From positions 372,001 to 436,000 of the forward strand of contig CBDBZL010000002.1 of NCBI GenBank assembly GCA_965213545.1: a stretch of 64,000 bases of DNA. The letters are read 5' to 3'. Numbering within the stretch: position 1 is the stretch's first letter; every line of letters starts with the position of its first letter. The stretch is from CBDBZL01 sp965213545 (lineage in GTDB: Bacteria > Pseudomonadota > Alphaproteobacteria > Sphingomonadales > Sphingomonadaceae). Of this stretch, positions 9,295-17,402 are shown one piece after another. A program made the translations under genes and the position numbers. The notes under the pieces were generated by a model, which saw only the letters and a program-made list of their open reading frames with translations, did not search any database and had not been told where the DNA came from.

Positions 9295-10203
9295 ATGCGC
9301 CCACTGCCCGATATCGTCCCCGACAGCGAGCATCGCAGCCTCGCCGAACAGCTGCCGCAACCGTGGCGCGACTACGCGCTGCTCGCGCGATTCGACCGGC
9401 CGATCGGTTGGTGGCTGTTGTTCTGGCCCTGCGCCTGGGGTGTCTGGCTGGCAGGCGAAGGCCCGCAGATCGCGCTCGTCGCCTGGCTGCTGCTCGGTGC
9501 GATCGTCATGCGCGGGGCGGGCTGCGTCTATAATGACATCGTCGATGCCAAGCTCGACCGGCAGGTGGCGCGCACCGCCCGGAGGCCGGTGGCAAGCGGG
9601 CGGGTAAGCGTGCGTGCGGCCTGGGTCTGGCTTGTCATCCTCAGCCTGATTGGACTGCTCGTCCTTGTCCAACTGCGATGGCAGGCGCAATTGGTCGCGC
9701 TTGCCAGCCTGCTGCTGGTCGCGGCCTACCCGTACATGAAGCGGATCACCTGGTGGCCGCAGGCCTGGCTGGGGATGGTATTCACCTGGGGCGCGCTGGT
9801 CGGATGGGTACAACTGCGCGACGGCGATCTTGCGGTGCTGGCGGCGCTGTACGCCGGCGGCCTGTTCTGGGTGATCGGCTATGACACCATCTACGCCATG
9901 CAGGATCGCGAAGATGATGCGCTGGTGGGCATTCGCTCGAGCGCATTGCGCCTCGGCGGGCGGGTGCGCACGGGCGTATTATCGTTCTACTGCCTAGCGC
10001 TTGGCTTGTGGGGCCTTGCATTCTGGCTTCTGCGGCAGGACTGGCTGGCGCTGCTCGCGCTGCTGCCGGCCGCCTTGCACCTGGCCTGGCAGGCAGCGAC
10101 GCTGGACGGGTCCGATGCCGCTAATCCGCTGGCGCGCTTCCGATCTAACCGCACCGCCGGGGCACTGGTCGCAGCGGCGTGTTTTGTGGTCGGCAATGCC
10201 TGA
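9295..10203 (+). CDS. ubiA: 4-hydroxybenzoate polyprenyltransferase UbiA
   Basis: This integral membrane enzyme attaches the polyprenyl tail to 4-hydroxybenzoate in ubiquinone synthesis. The first Asp-rich motif NDIVDAKLDRQVART and the second, YDTIYAMQDREDD, are both visible, separated by several hydrophobic helices; about eight are expected. At 302 residues its length is normal. An IS21-type element begins 17 bp past the stop, so the gene is intact but its native downstream sequence has been replaced. It is divergent from rsmE. Confidence 0.93.
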   Translation: MRPLPDIVPDSEHRSLAEQLPQPWRDYALLARFDRPIGWWLLFWPCAWGVWLAGEGPQIALVAWLLLGAIVMRGAGCVYNDIVDAKLDRQVARTARRPVASGRVSVRAAWVWLVILSLIGLLVLVQLRWQAQLVALASLLLVAAYPYMKRITWWPQAWLGMVFTWGALVGWVQLRDGDLAVLAALYAGGLFWVIGYDTIYAMQDREDDALVGIRSSALRLGGRVRTGVLSFYCLALGLWGLAFWLLRQDWLALLALLPAALHLAWQAATLDGSDAANPLARFRSNRTAGALVAAACFVVGNA

Positions 10204-10219
10204 ACGAGCGAGAATCAGC

Positions 10220-10263
10220 TGTAGCGCGACGATCTGGACGAGAAGCGGGCGACGATCAGGATG
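10220..10263 (+). repeat. IS21 left terminal repeats (L1, L2)
   Basis: Two related units lie head to tail: L1 begins TGTAGCGCGACGATC at 10220, and L2 is GCGACGATCAGGATG at 10249. They are the reverse complement, with a few mismatches, of the two right-end units. These are the expected binding sites for the IstA transposase. Confidence 0.8.
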
Positions 10264-10267
10264 AGAA

Positions 10268-10377
10268 CTGATTGTCGCGGCTTTTGGCTGATGGCCGGTC
10301 TGGTTGACGCTGGCAAGGTCTATGTATCGGTCTGATTGTCGCGGGGCGCCGGTTGCCCGGCAGTTTTGATTGTCGCG
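10268..10377 (+). repeat. Extra inverted copies of the IS end motif
   Basis: The motif TGATTGTCGCG recurs at about 10269, 10333 and 10367, in the same orientation as the right-end repeats. It is therefore inverted relative to L1 and L2. The copies fill the otherwise non-coding DNA between the left end and the istB stop. Confidence 0.7.
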
Positions 10378-10444
10378 TAGGTTGGCGGTCGCCCGGCGCC
10401 CTTTTGTCGCTGGACGGCGGTGCGCCGGCGATAGCTCTCGACGT

Positions 10445-11169
10445 TCATCTCGAAGATGGTGGAGTGGTGGAGTGGTGGACGAGGCGGTCGACGGCGGCGA
10501 GCGTCATCGCGGGATCGGGGAAGATCCGGTTCCATTCGCCGAACGGCTGATTGGCGGTGATCAGCGTGGAGCGCTGTTCGTAGCGGGCGCTGATGAGCTC
10601 GAAGAGGACCGATGTTTCGGCCTGGTCCTTGGTGACGTAGGCGAGATCATCGAGGATCAGCAGATGATATTTGTCGAGCCGGGCGATGGCGGCCTCGAGG
10701 CCCAACTCGCGCCGCGCGACCTGGAGCTTCTGGACAAGGTCCGATGTTCTGGCGAACAGCACCCGCCAGCCATTTTCGATGAGCGCCAGGCCGATCGCAG
10801 CGGCGAGATGGCTCTTGCCGCCGCCCGGCGGCCCGAACAGGATCAGGTTGGCGCCCTGTTCGAGCCAGCCATCGCCGGCGCAGATCGCCATGACCTGCGC
10901 TTTGGAGATCATCGGCACGGCATCGAACGCGAAGCTGTCGAGCGTCTTTCCGGGCGGCAGCTTGGCTTCCTTGAGATGCCGCTCGATGCGCCGCCGGTCG
11001 CGTTCGGCGATCTCGTGTTCGGCCAGGGCCGCAAGGAAGCGCGCGGCGGGCCATCCTTGTCGGCGCGCACGGCGATATCGGGCCAGGTCTGCTTGATCGC
11101 CGGCAGACGCAGGTCATGCAGGATCAGGGTGAGACGCTGTGCGTCGACCGATCGGTTGCTATCGGTCAT
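10445..11169 (-). pseudogene. istB: IS21 helper ATPase IstB, frameshifted
   Basis: IstB is the AAA+ helper of IS21 transposition. Its N-terminus starts at an ATG overlapping the istA stop and reads in one frame as far as RADKDG. The rest continues in a second frame: the conserved WPAARFLAALAEHE, Walker A GPPGGGKSH, Walker B LLILDDLAY and the C-terminal LITANQPFGEWNRIF. The break is at about 11050-11053. Restoring a second tandem copy of a 4-base unit (TGGC on the coding strand) would rejoin the frames, so loss of one repeat unit is the simplest explanation. A sequencing error is the alternative. Confidence 0.8.
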
Positions 11170-12668
11170 GCCGCCACCCCGCCCAGCAGGATGTCGTAAC
11201 CGGACAGGGGGGCAAGCGTGACCACAACCTCGGGAAGCGTTGCGGGGTCGGGCGCGAAGCGTGTCCGCAGTGCTGCCATGTCCGGCAACCGATTGGCAGC
11301 CAGATCGGCAGCGAGGATGCTGGCAAGCTCGGCTTCGCAGGCACGTTCGTGCGCCAGCGCAAGCAGTTCCACCATCATCCGGCACGCGGCCCGTTCGGGT
11401 CTCTGCTCGATCAGGCGCTCGAACATCCGGCGATAGGCCTCGCGCGGGAACAGCGCGTCACGATAGATCAGGCCGGCGAGCGCCATCGGCTTGCGTCTGA
11501 GCGAGCGGATCACGTGCCGGTAATCGACGACATGACCATGCTTGCCGTTCGCGCCCGCCCGCCCGCGCGGCAGCGTCATCAGCGGCGTTCCGCCCAGCAG
11601 CAGGTCGAGCCGATCGTCATACAGCCGGACACGCAGGCGGTGACCGATCAGCCGCGAAGGCACGGTGTAAAACACCTTCCTGAGCGTGAAGCCGCTGGTC
11701 GAGGTGACGGTGACGATCGTCTCCTCATAATCGCTGGTTCGCCGGTCGGGCAGCGGCTGAAGACAGGCTTGCTCGGCATCGATCCGTGCGGCATTGCGCC
11801 GGTTCTTCGCCGCGATCACCTCGTCGATGAAGCCGCGATAATCGGCAAGGTCGTCAAAGGCCCCAGACCCGCGCATCAGCAATGCATCGCGCATCGTCTT
11901 CTTGAGATGACCGTGTGCGCTCTCGATCAATCCGTTCTCGTGCGCGACGCCCCGGTTGTTGCGGCTCGGCTTCATGCCGTAATGTTCGCACAGCGCATCG
12001 TAGCGCCAGGTGAGATCGGCGCGGGCATCGGCATCGAGGTTCCGGAACGCCGCTGATAGGCTGTCGCTGCGATGATCGACCGGGCTGCCGCCGAGCGCCC
12101 ACAACGCATTTTGTAGCCCCTGAGCAAGGGCGATATAGCTCTCGCCGCCCAGGATCACATGGGCATGCTCGAAGCCCGACCAGACCAGGCGGAAGTGGTA
12201 GAGCCGGTGATCGAGGGACGTGCCGGCGATCGTGACGCCGAGCTCGGCCATGTCGGTAAAATCCGACAGTCCCATCTTGCCCGGCTCATGGGTCTGGCGG
12301 AAGATCACCTCCTGATCCTCGCCGTGAAGCGCGCGCCAGGCACGGATGCGCCGTTCCATCGTCCGTCTGACCCCGAGCCCGAGATCAGCATGGCGCCGCT
12401 GCATCTCCTCGAAGATCGCGACCGCGCGCAGGCCCGGCGCTGCCTGCAGCATCGGCACGATCTCGGCGTCGAAGATATCAGCCAAGGGATCGGGCCGCCG
12501 CCGACCGCGTGGTGCCGTTTCTTGCGAGGAAAGCTGTGGGTCGCTGGCAAGCCGGTATCCCGTCGCCGTGCTGAACCCGGCCCTGGCCGCCGCTACCGCG
12601 ACGCCGTCACTCTGTCGCAACTTCATATATAACCTCATCTGATGATCGGTGACGTGACGGCCGGGCAT
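11166..12668 (-). CDS. istA: IS21 transposase IstA
   Basis: This is a 500-residue DDE transposase. An N-terminal helix-turn-helix (MRLYMKLRQ to GFSTATGYR) precedes the rve-type catalytic core. The acidic triad is visible as LSDFTDMAEL, SPVDHRSDS and ENGLIESAHGHLKK, followed by the Mu-transposase C-terminal domain. The ATG at 12668 is preceded by AGAGGAAG as ribosome-binding site. The stop overlaps the istB start, typical of IS21 coupling. The frame is intact. Confidence 0.93.
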   Translation of the reverse strand: MPGRHVTDHQMRLYMKLRQSDGVAVAAARAGFSTATGYRLASDPQLSSQETAPRGRRRPDPLADIFDAEIVPMLQAAPGLRAVAIFEEMQRRHADLGLGVRRTMERRIRAWRALHGEDQEVIFRQTHEPGKMGLSDFTDMAELGVTIAGTSLDHRLYHFRLVWSGFEHAHVILGGESYIALAQGLQNALWALGGSPVDHRSDSLSAAFRNLDADARADLTWRYDALCEHYGMKPSRNNRGVAHENGLIESAHGHLKKTMRDALLMRGSGAFDDLADYRGFIDEVIAAKNRRNAARIDAEQACLQPLPDRRTSDYEETIVTVTSTSGFTLRKVFYTVPSRLIGHRLRVRLYDDRLDLLLGGTPLMTLPRGRAGANGKHGHVVDYRHVIRSLRRKPMALAGLIYRDALFPREAYRRMFERLIEQRPERAACRMMVELLALAHERACEAELASILAADLAANRLPDMAALRTRFAPDPATLPEVVVTLAPLSGYDILLGGVAA

Positions 12669-12816
12669 CCAGGGACTTCCTCTCTGAGCGAAGAAGCCCG
12701 GGAATACCCGGCCGGCCGGGATCATCAGCGGCAACGCCCCAAAAGGAACGCACCATCGCGCGGGGCTACGACGGCTCCGGGCTACGCCCTGCGCCGCCGC
12801 ACCCCCGCGCGATCCT

Positions 12817-12860
12817 CATCCTGATTGTCGCTGCGCTCGCATCCTGATTGTCGCGCTGCA
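12817..12860 (+). repeat. IS21 right terminal repeats (R1, R2)
   Basis: Two copies of CATCCTGATTGTCGC start at 12817 and 12840. The outer one extends to GCTGCA at the element boundary. They mirror the left-end units and define the right edge, 7 bases before the bamB stop codon. Confidence 0.8.
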
Positions 12861-12866
12861 AAAAGC

Positions 12867-14228
12867 TCAGCGCCAGGCGGTGATGCGTCCTGAATCATCC
12901 AGAATATAGAGCATTCCGCTCGCCACGATGGGTGGTTGGGACACCGGCTCCTTCAGATCGGCGAATAGTACCGACGTGCCCGTCTCAATATCGGCGGACT
13001 GGACGCTGCCGCGCGAACTGGCGATCCACAGCCGCCCGTTGGCCAGCACCGGACCGGTCCAGAAGATGGGACCCTTGCGATCCTTGGGATCGCGCCACTG
13101 AGCAAGCTGGGTAATCCACTTGATCTGCCCGGTCGCCCGAGCAATCGCGATAAGGCGGGCATCATCGGTCAGCGTGAAGATCCAGTCGCCGGCCACGGTT
13201 GGAGTGGAGATGCCCGCCAGCGTGAGTTCCCAGATCCGCTGCCCGGTCGTCAGGTCGTAGGCGGCCATCCGCCCGCCCTGTCCGAGCGCGAAGACCTGGC
13301 CACCATCGATGATGGGGTCGGCATCGACATCAGTGAGCGTACCCACCTGGGTGGAGATTGAGGTGCGACTGAGCGCGTCCGACCACAGGTTGCGGCCGTT
13401 TTCATAGCGATAGGCGACCAGTTCACCGGTCGAATAGCCGGCAATGACCGTCCCCTGCCCGGCCGCCGGAGAGGCAACCCCGAACACGCCCGACTGGCCC
13501 GCGGCCGCGCCATCCTGCCAGACAAGCGCGCCGGTATCGGTGGAAAGCGCGTGGATCTGGTTGTCCTGCGTCATGACATAGAGCGCGTTGAACGCGACAG
13601 TGGGCGAACCACGCAGCGGGCCGGCAGGCTTGACCCGCCAGATCTGCGCGCCGGTGGCCGCATCGAGCGCCACCACGTCGCCGGTGCCGATGGTCGCATA
13701 GACCCGGCCATTGGCGAAGGTGGCACCGCCGCCGAACGCCACGTCCTCCAGGTCGCCCGATACCGCCACCCGGTGGCGCCAGAGCGGGGCGCCGGAGCCT
13801 GCATCAAATGCATGGACGACGCCTTGGGTATCGACCGCATAGAGCCGACCACCACCGATAACCGGCGAGGCGGCAAGCCGGCGCTTGTTGCTCGAACCGG
13901 CGATCGAAGCCGACCAGGCGCGCTGCGGGGTTGCTCCCAGCACCAGGTGACCCGGCGATTTGGCGGCGTTGCCCCCTACTTGCGGCCACTCGGCGTTTTC
14001 TCGTGGTTGCGGAACGGTAACTTGAACCCCGGCAAGCTGCGGATCGGCCTCGACCCGCGTGGCGATGCGCGACAGGATCGGCTGGCGATCGCCAAGCGTG
14101 GGGGTGCGCGCGTCGCCATCACCATCGAACAAGCCACACCCCGCCAGCGCCAGCGCCAGGATGGGTGCAGCAGCGATAGCGCCAAAGCGCCTGCCGCGCT
14201 TAGTGATGGTGAGCTTGTCTCGATACAT
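12867..14228 (-). CDS. bamB: Outer-membrane assembly lipoprotein BamB
   Basis: It has a signal sequence with lipobox LAGC near residue 30, then a beta-propeller of PQQ-type repeats. Recurring blades include GGRLYAVDTQGVVHAFDAGSG, GRVYATIGTGDVVALDAATG and GQVFALGQGGRMAAYDLTTG. BamB is the scaffold lipoprotein of the BAM complex that inserts beta-barrel proteins. The TPR membrane gene lies 17 bp upstream on the same strand, the order seen in other proteobacteria (yfgM-bamB). The expected downstream partner der is missing; the IS21 element lies there instead. Confidence 0.9.
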   Translation of the reverse strand: MYRDKLTITKRGRRFGAIAAAPILALALAGCGLFDGDGDARTPTLGDRQPILSRIATRVEADPQLAGVQVTVPQPRENAEWPQVGGNAAKSPGHLVLGATPQRAWSASIAGSSNKRRLAASPVIGGGRLYAVDTQGVVHAFDAGSGAPLWRHRVAVSGDLEDVAFGGGATFANGRVYATIGTGDVVALDAATGAQIWRVKPAGPLRGSPTVAFNALYVMTQDNQIHALSTDTGALVWQDGAAAGQSGVFGVASPAAGQGTVIAGYSTGELVAYRYENGRNLWSDALSRTSISTQVGTLTDVDADPIIDGGQVFALGQGGRMAAYDLTTGQRIWELTLAGISTPTVAGDWIFTLTDDARLIAIARATGQIKWITQLAQWRDPKDRKGPIFWTGPVLANGRLWIASSRGSVQSADIETGTSVLFADLKEPVSQPPIVASGMLYILDDSGRITAWR

Positions 14229-14245
14229 TCGTTCAAAATCCTGAA

Positions 14246-15070
14246 TTATCGGCCTTCGTTGTTCCCGATGCCCGCTTCGATGCTGGAACCTGCCCTAATG
14301 GCGGAGCCTTGTGCCGCCAAGCCGGCCAGCGCGGCATCGACATCCTCGATGGCGTCATAGCCCAGCAGTCCGGCGAGCTGGCGCGTGCGTGCGCGCACGG
14401 TTTCAGGAACCGATGTGTCACGCGCGATTGCCGCCAACAAAGGCCCTGCTTCTTCCTCGCGGCCCAGTTCGAGATAGGCCAGTGCCACCAGTTCGCCCGC
14501 GCTGCCATACCAGGCGCCGCCGGGAACCGCGAGCGATCCGAGCCGGTCGATAACCTGCTGTGGCTCCATGTCGTCATAGGCCAGAGTTACCGCGCGGATC
14601 GCCGCAAAATCGCGATAGGGCGCGGGCACTTCTGCATCCCCAGCAACCCCCTCGTAAAGCGCGAGCGCCTCGCTCGTGCGCGCGGACTGCGCGGCGGTGC
14701 CGGCACGAAGCAGCCGCGATATGGTGCGTTGCGCGGGCGGCGCATCCTCGGCAAGTGAGGCCAGCTCCTCTTCCGCCACCGACAGGCTGCCCGTCTCCAG
14801 CTCGTCGATCGCCAGGACAAGCTCTTCCGATCTCTCCTCGAGCCGCGCTTCCTCGCGGTTTTGCCACAGCAGCCAGCCGCCGAAGGCAAGCAGCAGCACC
14901 AGCAGCGCAGCGCCAATGGCGATGCCGTATTTCTTCGCCACATTGCTGACCTCGTCCTGGCGGACGGCATCATCGACCTCGCGCATGAGCATCGCCTGCT
15001 CGGCGGCATCCTGCTCGCGCGCGGGCCTCGGGGCGGCGGGATCGGGAAGGGCGGGAGGTCTGGCGGCCAA
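14246..15070 (-). CDS. Membrane-anchored TPR protein (YfgM-like)
   Basis: A short cytoplasmic segment (REVDDAVRQDE) precedes one transmembrane helix (about 20 hydrophobic residues, VLLLAFGGWLLW). A long periplasmic region of alpha-helical TPR-like repeats follows. This is the layout of YfgM, which associates with the SecYEG translocon and periplasmic chaperones. Its position just upstream of bamB supports that assignment. The start is uncertain: the longest frame opens with TTG at 15070, while an ATG at 14992 sits just before the conserved cytoplasmic segment. Confidence 0.75.
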   Translation of the reverse strand: MAARPPALPDPAAPRPAREQDAAEQAMLMREVDDAVRQDEVSNVAKKYGIAIGAALLVLLLAFGGWLLWQNREEARLEERSEELVLAIDELETGSLSVAEEELASLAEDAPPAQRTISRLLRAGTAAQSARTSEALALYEGVAGDAEVPAPYRDFAAIRAVTLAYDDMEPQQVIDRLGSLAVPGGAWYGSAGELVALAYLELGREEEAGPLLAAIARDTSVPETVRARTRQLAGLLGYDAIEDVDAALAGLAAQGSAIRAGSSIEAGIGNNEGR

Positions 15071-15212
15071 GAGGTGATTGCTCGCGGAAGTTCAGGCAGG
15101 GGCAGGCTGTTTAGCGCATGGGGGCAGCTTATCAATCGCGCTGTTCGTCCTCGTCTCGTCCCCGATAGCATCGCATCGCGAGGGCGGAGTGAATGGAGTA
15201 TGAAACCTTCCG

Positions 15213-16406
15213 TCAGCCCTTCGAGCGTCCGACCGACGCGGGTGTGCGGGCAATGAGGCCACGATAAAGCGCCCAGGTGGCATCGGCCATGCGTCCGACA
15301 TCGAACGTCTCGCGCGCCTTCTTCCGGTTGGCGCTGGCGATCCGGCGCCGGAGCTCGGGATCGGTGGCCAGTTGCGTGAGCGCGGCCGCCATGTCTGTGG
15401 ACTGCCTGTCGAACAGCAGCGGCGCGCTGTCGCTTGCGACCAGGTTGGCAGGCTGACAGTCGCGTGGGAGCACGATCGGCAAAGCGGCGGCCATTGCCTC
15501 CATCACCAACCCCATATGCTGTTGCCTTGGACTAGTCAGCACCAGCGCGTCGAACAGCGCGAATAAATCAGCCTGAGGAGCAGCCGGCGGGGCGAAATGC
15601 AGGCGGTCCTCGATCCCGCGCGCCGTCGCCGCGCCATCGAGTGTGGTTCGCATATGCGGCTCGCCAGCGACGACCAGCTGCCATTGCGGCGTCATCTGCT
15701 GAAGTCCGTCGAGCAGCGTGCCGGCTTCGCCTGGAAGTTCGGTGCGTGCCTGCCCCGCCCCGCTCGCGTCGTTAGCCCCCAGGCTATCGGCGATGGTGCC
15801 CAGCCAAAACTCTTCACGCCGCTTGACCAGACCGGGGATCGCGTCGCGAGCCGGTTTGCGGGCAAAGGCACGCGTGTCAATCCCTTCGCGGATCAGGCGG
15901 ACACGGGTACGCGGCTGGTCCCAGCGATCGAGCGCGATCGTCTCGAGCGCCGCGTCGGGCACGATCAGCGCGGCGGTTCGCCCCAGGGCAAAGCGGCGAT
16001 ACAATCCGCGCCTACGCCCATCCGCCTCGCGCTCATCGAGTTCGTGATGCACCAGCGGCGCCAATTTGCTGAGATCGGCGAACAAGGTGTGCGCAAAGGC
16101 GGCATCGAGCGTGCCTGCGCCATAGGTGCAAAGTAGATCATAGCTGCTCATGGCATCGGCCAGACGGCGTAGGCGGCCGGGCAGCTTGCTTCCCCTAATG
16201 GGCATGAAGCGCGGCCAGGACACGGTCACCGCCTTAGGCAGCAGGCGCGCGGCGCTGCGCCGGTCGCGATCATCGGAAACGATGGCATGGCGTACTTTGC
16301 TCCCACTCCGCTCGAGCACCTGCGCAAAGCGGCGAGGTGCCGGCTCATCCGCATCGAAACTAGCGAAAAGATGCAGGATGCGCGGCGTTTGCTGGGCAGC
16401 GGCCAT
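15213..16406 (-). CDS. Glycosyltransferase, GT4-like (GT-B fold)
   Basis: The protein is about 397 residues. A Rossmann-like N-terminal half begins RILHLFASFDADEPAPRRF. The C-terminal half carries the donor-binding block DALVLTSPRQQHMGLVMEAMAAALPIVLP, whose E-x(7)-like pattern is characteristic of family 4 glycosyltransferases. It probably transfers a sugar in surface polysaccharide or glycolipid synthesis, but acceptor and donor cannot be told. The start lies 5 bp after the stop of the upstream alpha/beta hydrolase gene, so they are likely co-transcribed. Confidence 0.75.
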   Translation of the reverse strand: MAAAQQTPRILHLFASFDADEPAPRRFAQVLERSGSKVRHAIVSDDRDRRSAARLLPKAVTVSWPRFMPIRGSKLPGRLRRLADAMSSYDLLCTYGAGTLDAAFAHTLFADLSKLAPLVHHELDEREADGRRRGLYRRFALGRTAALIVPDAALETIALDRWDQPRTRVRLIREGIDTRAFARKPARDAIPGLVKRREEFWLGTIADSLGANDASGAGQARTELPGEAGTLLDGLQQMTPQWQLVVAGEPHMRTTLDGAATARGIEDRLHFAPPAAPQADLFALFDALVLTSPRQQHMGLVMEAMAAALPIVLPRDCQPANLVASDSAPLLFDRQSTDMAAALTQLATDPELRRRIASANRKKARETFDVGRMADATWALYRGLIARTPASVGRSKG

Positions 16407-16411
16407 GGCGC

Positions 16412-17323
16412 TCAGGCGACCTTGGCCAGTAGTCGCGCGATGGCTTCGAGCGCCTCGGGCTCCTCCAGCGTGGGCGCATGGCCGGTGCGCGCGATGACCA
16501 CCTCCTCGAGTTGCGGCACCTCGTGCCTCATCCGTTCGACAGTGCTGGCTGAAAGGATGTCGGACATCTCGCCACGCACCACCAGCGCCTGGCACCCGGC
16601 AAGCGAGCGCAAGGCGGACCAATGATCGCTCGCCGGATCGGCCAATTCGTCGGTCTGGCTTTCCGACCCATCCTGGGCGGGCATCTGGCGCATGAACGGC
16701 TCGGCGATTTTGGTGTCGTAGTCGAAACTGATGCGCCCGCTCCCCCCAATGTACATCGTCCGTTTGGACAGCCGCAGCCAGTCGGCCAGCTTGTGCTGCG
16801 GATGCGCCGCCCCCGCCTGCTCAGACAGTGCGCGAGCGGCATGGACCCAGGTGGGGAAGCTGCGCGCCTGGCCCAGCGTTTCGCGCACGCGAGCAAGTCC
16901 GGCTTCTTCAATATGGGGACCGATATCATTGAGCACGATCGCCGCCACCCGCGCACGATAACGCCGGGCAAGATGCATGGCGATGATGCCCCCCATCGAC
17001 GTTCCGACAAGCACCAGCCTGTCCAGCGCTTCGGCTTCGAGCAGCAGGCCAAGATCATCGACATATTGCTCATTCATATAGTTTTGCGCGTCCTTGGCGT
17101 AGTCGCTGTCCCCGCGACCGCGCAGATCCACCGCCAGGATACGCCACTGGCCGGCGAAGGCATCCGCCAGCGGTTCGAAATCGCGGGCGTTGCGGGTCAG
17201 CCCGGGAATGCACAAGATCGTCGGCCGATCCGACCCTGGACCGGTCGGCAGGCCCGGATAGTCGCGGTAATGCAGGTTGAGGCCATCGGCGCTGGTCCAG
17301 TTGCGGCTTGCATGATCGCCCAT
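16412..17323 (-). CDS. Alpha/beta hydrolase
   Basis: It is a 303-residue alpha/beta hydrolase-fold protein. The nucleophile elbow is GTSMGG, the oxyanion region is ILCIPGLTRNARDF, and the loop DLRGRGDSDYA follows strand 4. A candidate acid lies in GEMSDILS, and the catalytic His is in RTGHAPTLEEPE. These match small-molecule esterase/lipase-type enzymes; the substrate is unknown. The gene is divergent from selO and immediately upstream of a glycosyltransferase on the same strand. Confidence 0.82.
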   Translation of the reverse strand: MGDHASRNWTSADGLNLHYRDYPGLPTGPGSDRPTILCIPGLTRNARDFEPLADAFAGQWRILAVDLRGRGDSDYAKDAQNYMNEQYVDDLGLLLEAEALDRLVLVGTSMGGIIAMHLARRYRARVAAIVLNDIGPHIEEAGLARVRETLGQARSFPTWVHAARALSEQAGAAHPQHKLADWLRLSKRTMYIGGSGRISFDYDTKIAEPFMRQMPAQDGSESQTDELADPASDHWSALRSLAGCQALVVRGEMSDILSASTVERMRHEVPQLEEVVIARTGHAPTLEEPEALEAIARLLAKVA

Positions 17324-17402
17324 TCAACACAAGACTCCCGTTTTGCCCAACCATCGAGCAGCGCCCTTGCGCCGGGCACTGCGCACCGCCACTAATGGTG
17401 CG

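Larger units (their letters stand above)
10220..12860 (-). mobile_element. IS21-family insertion sequence
   Basis: The element is about 2.64 kb, with istA then istB on the minus strand and inverted ends TGTAGCGCGAC (left) and GTCGCGCTGCA (right). Each end has a second internal copy of the terminal repeat, as in IS21 relatives. No matching 4-8 bp target duplication was seen: the left flank ends ATCAGC and the right begins AAAAGC. It sits between the stops of ubiA and bamB. Because istB is frameshifted, the copy is probably unable to move by itself. Confidence 0.88.

Noticed and set aside
9091..9813. Upstream extension of the rsmE frame to 511 codons
   Set aside because: The added part lies opposite ubiA and has no family similarity.
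10268..10377. Possible CRISPR-like array from repeated TGATTGTCGCG
   Set aside because: Copies are short, irregularly spaced and match the IS21 ends, so they are element repeats.
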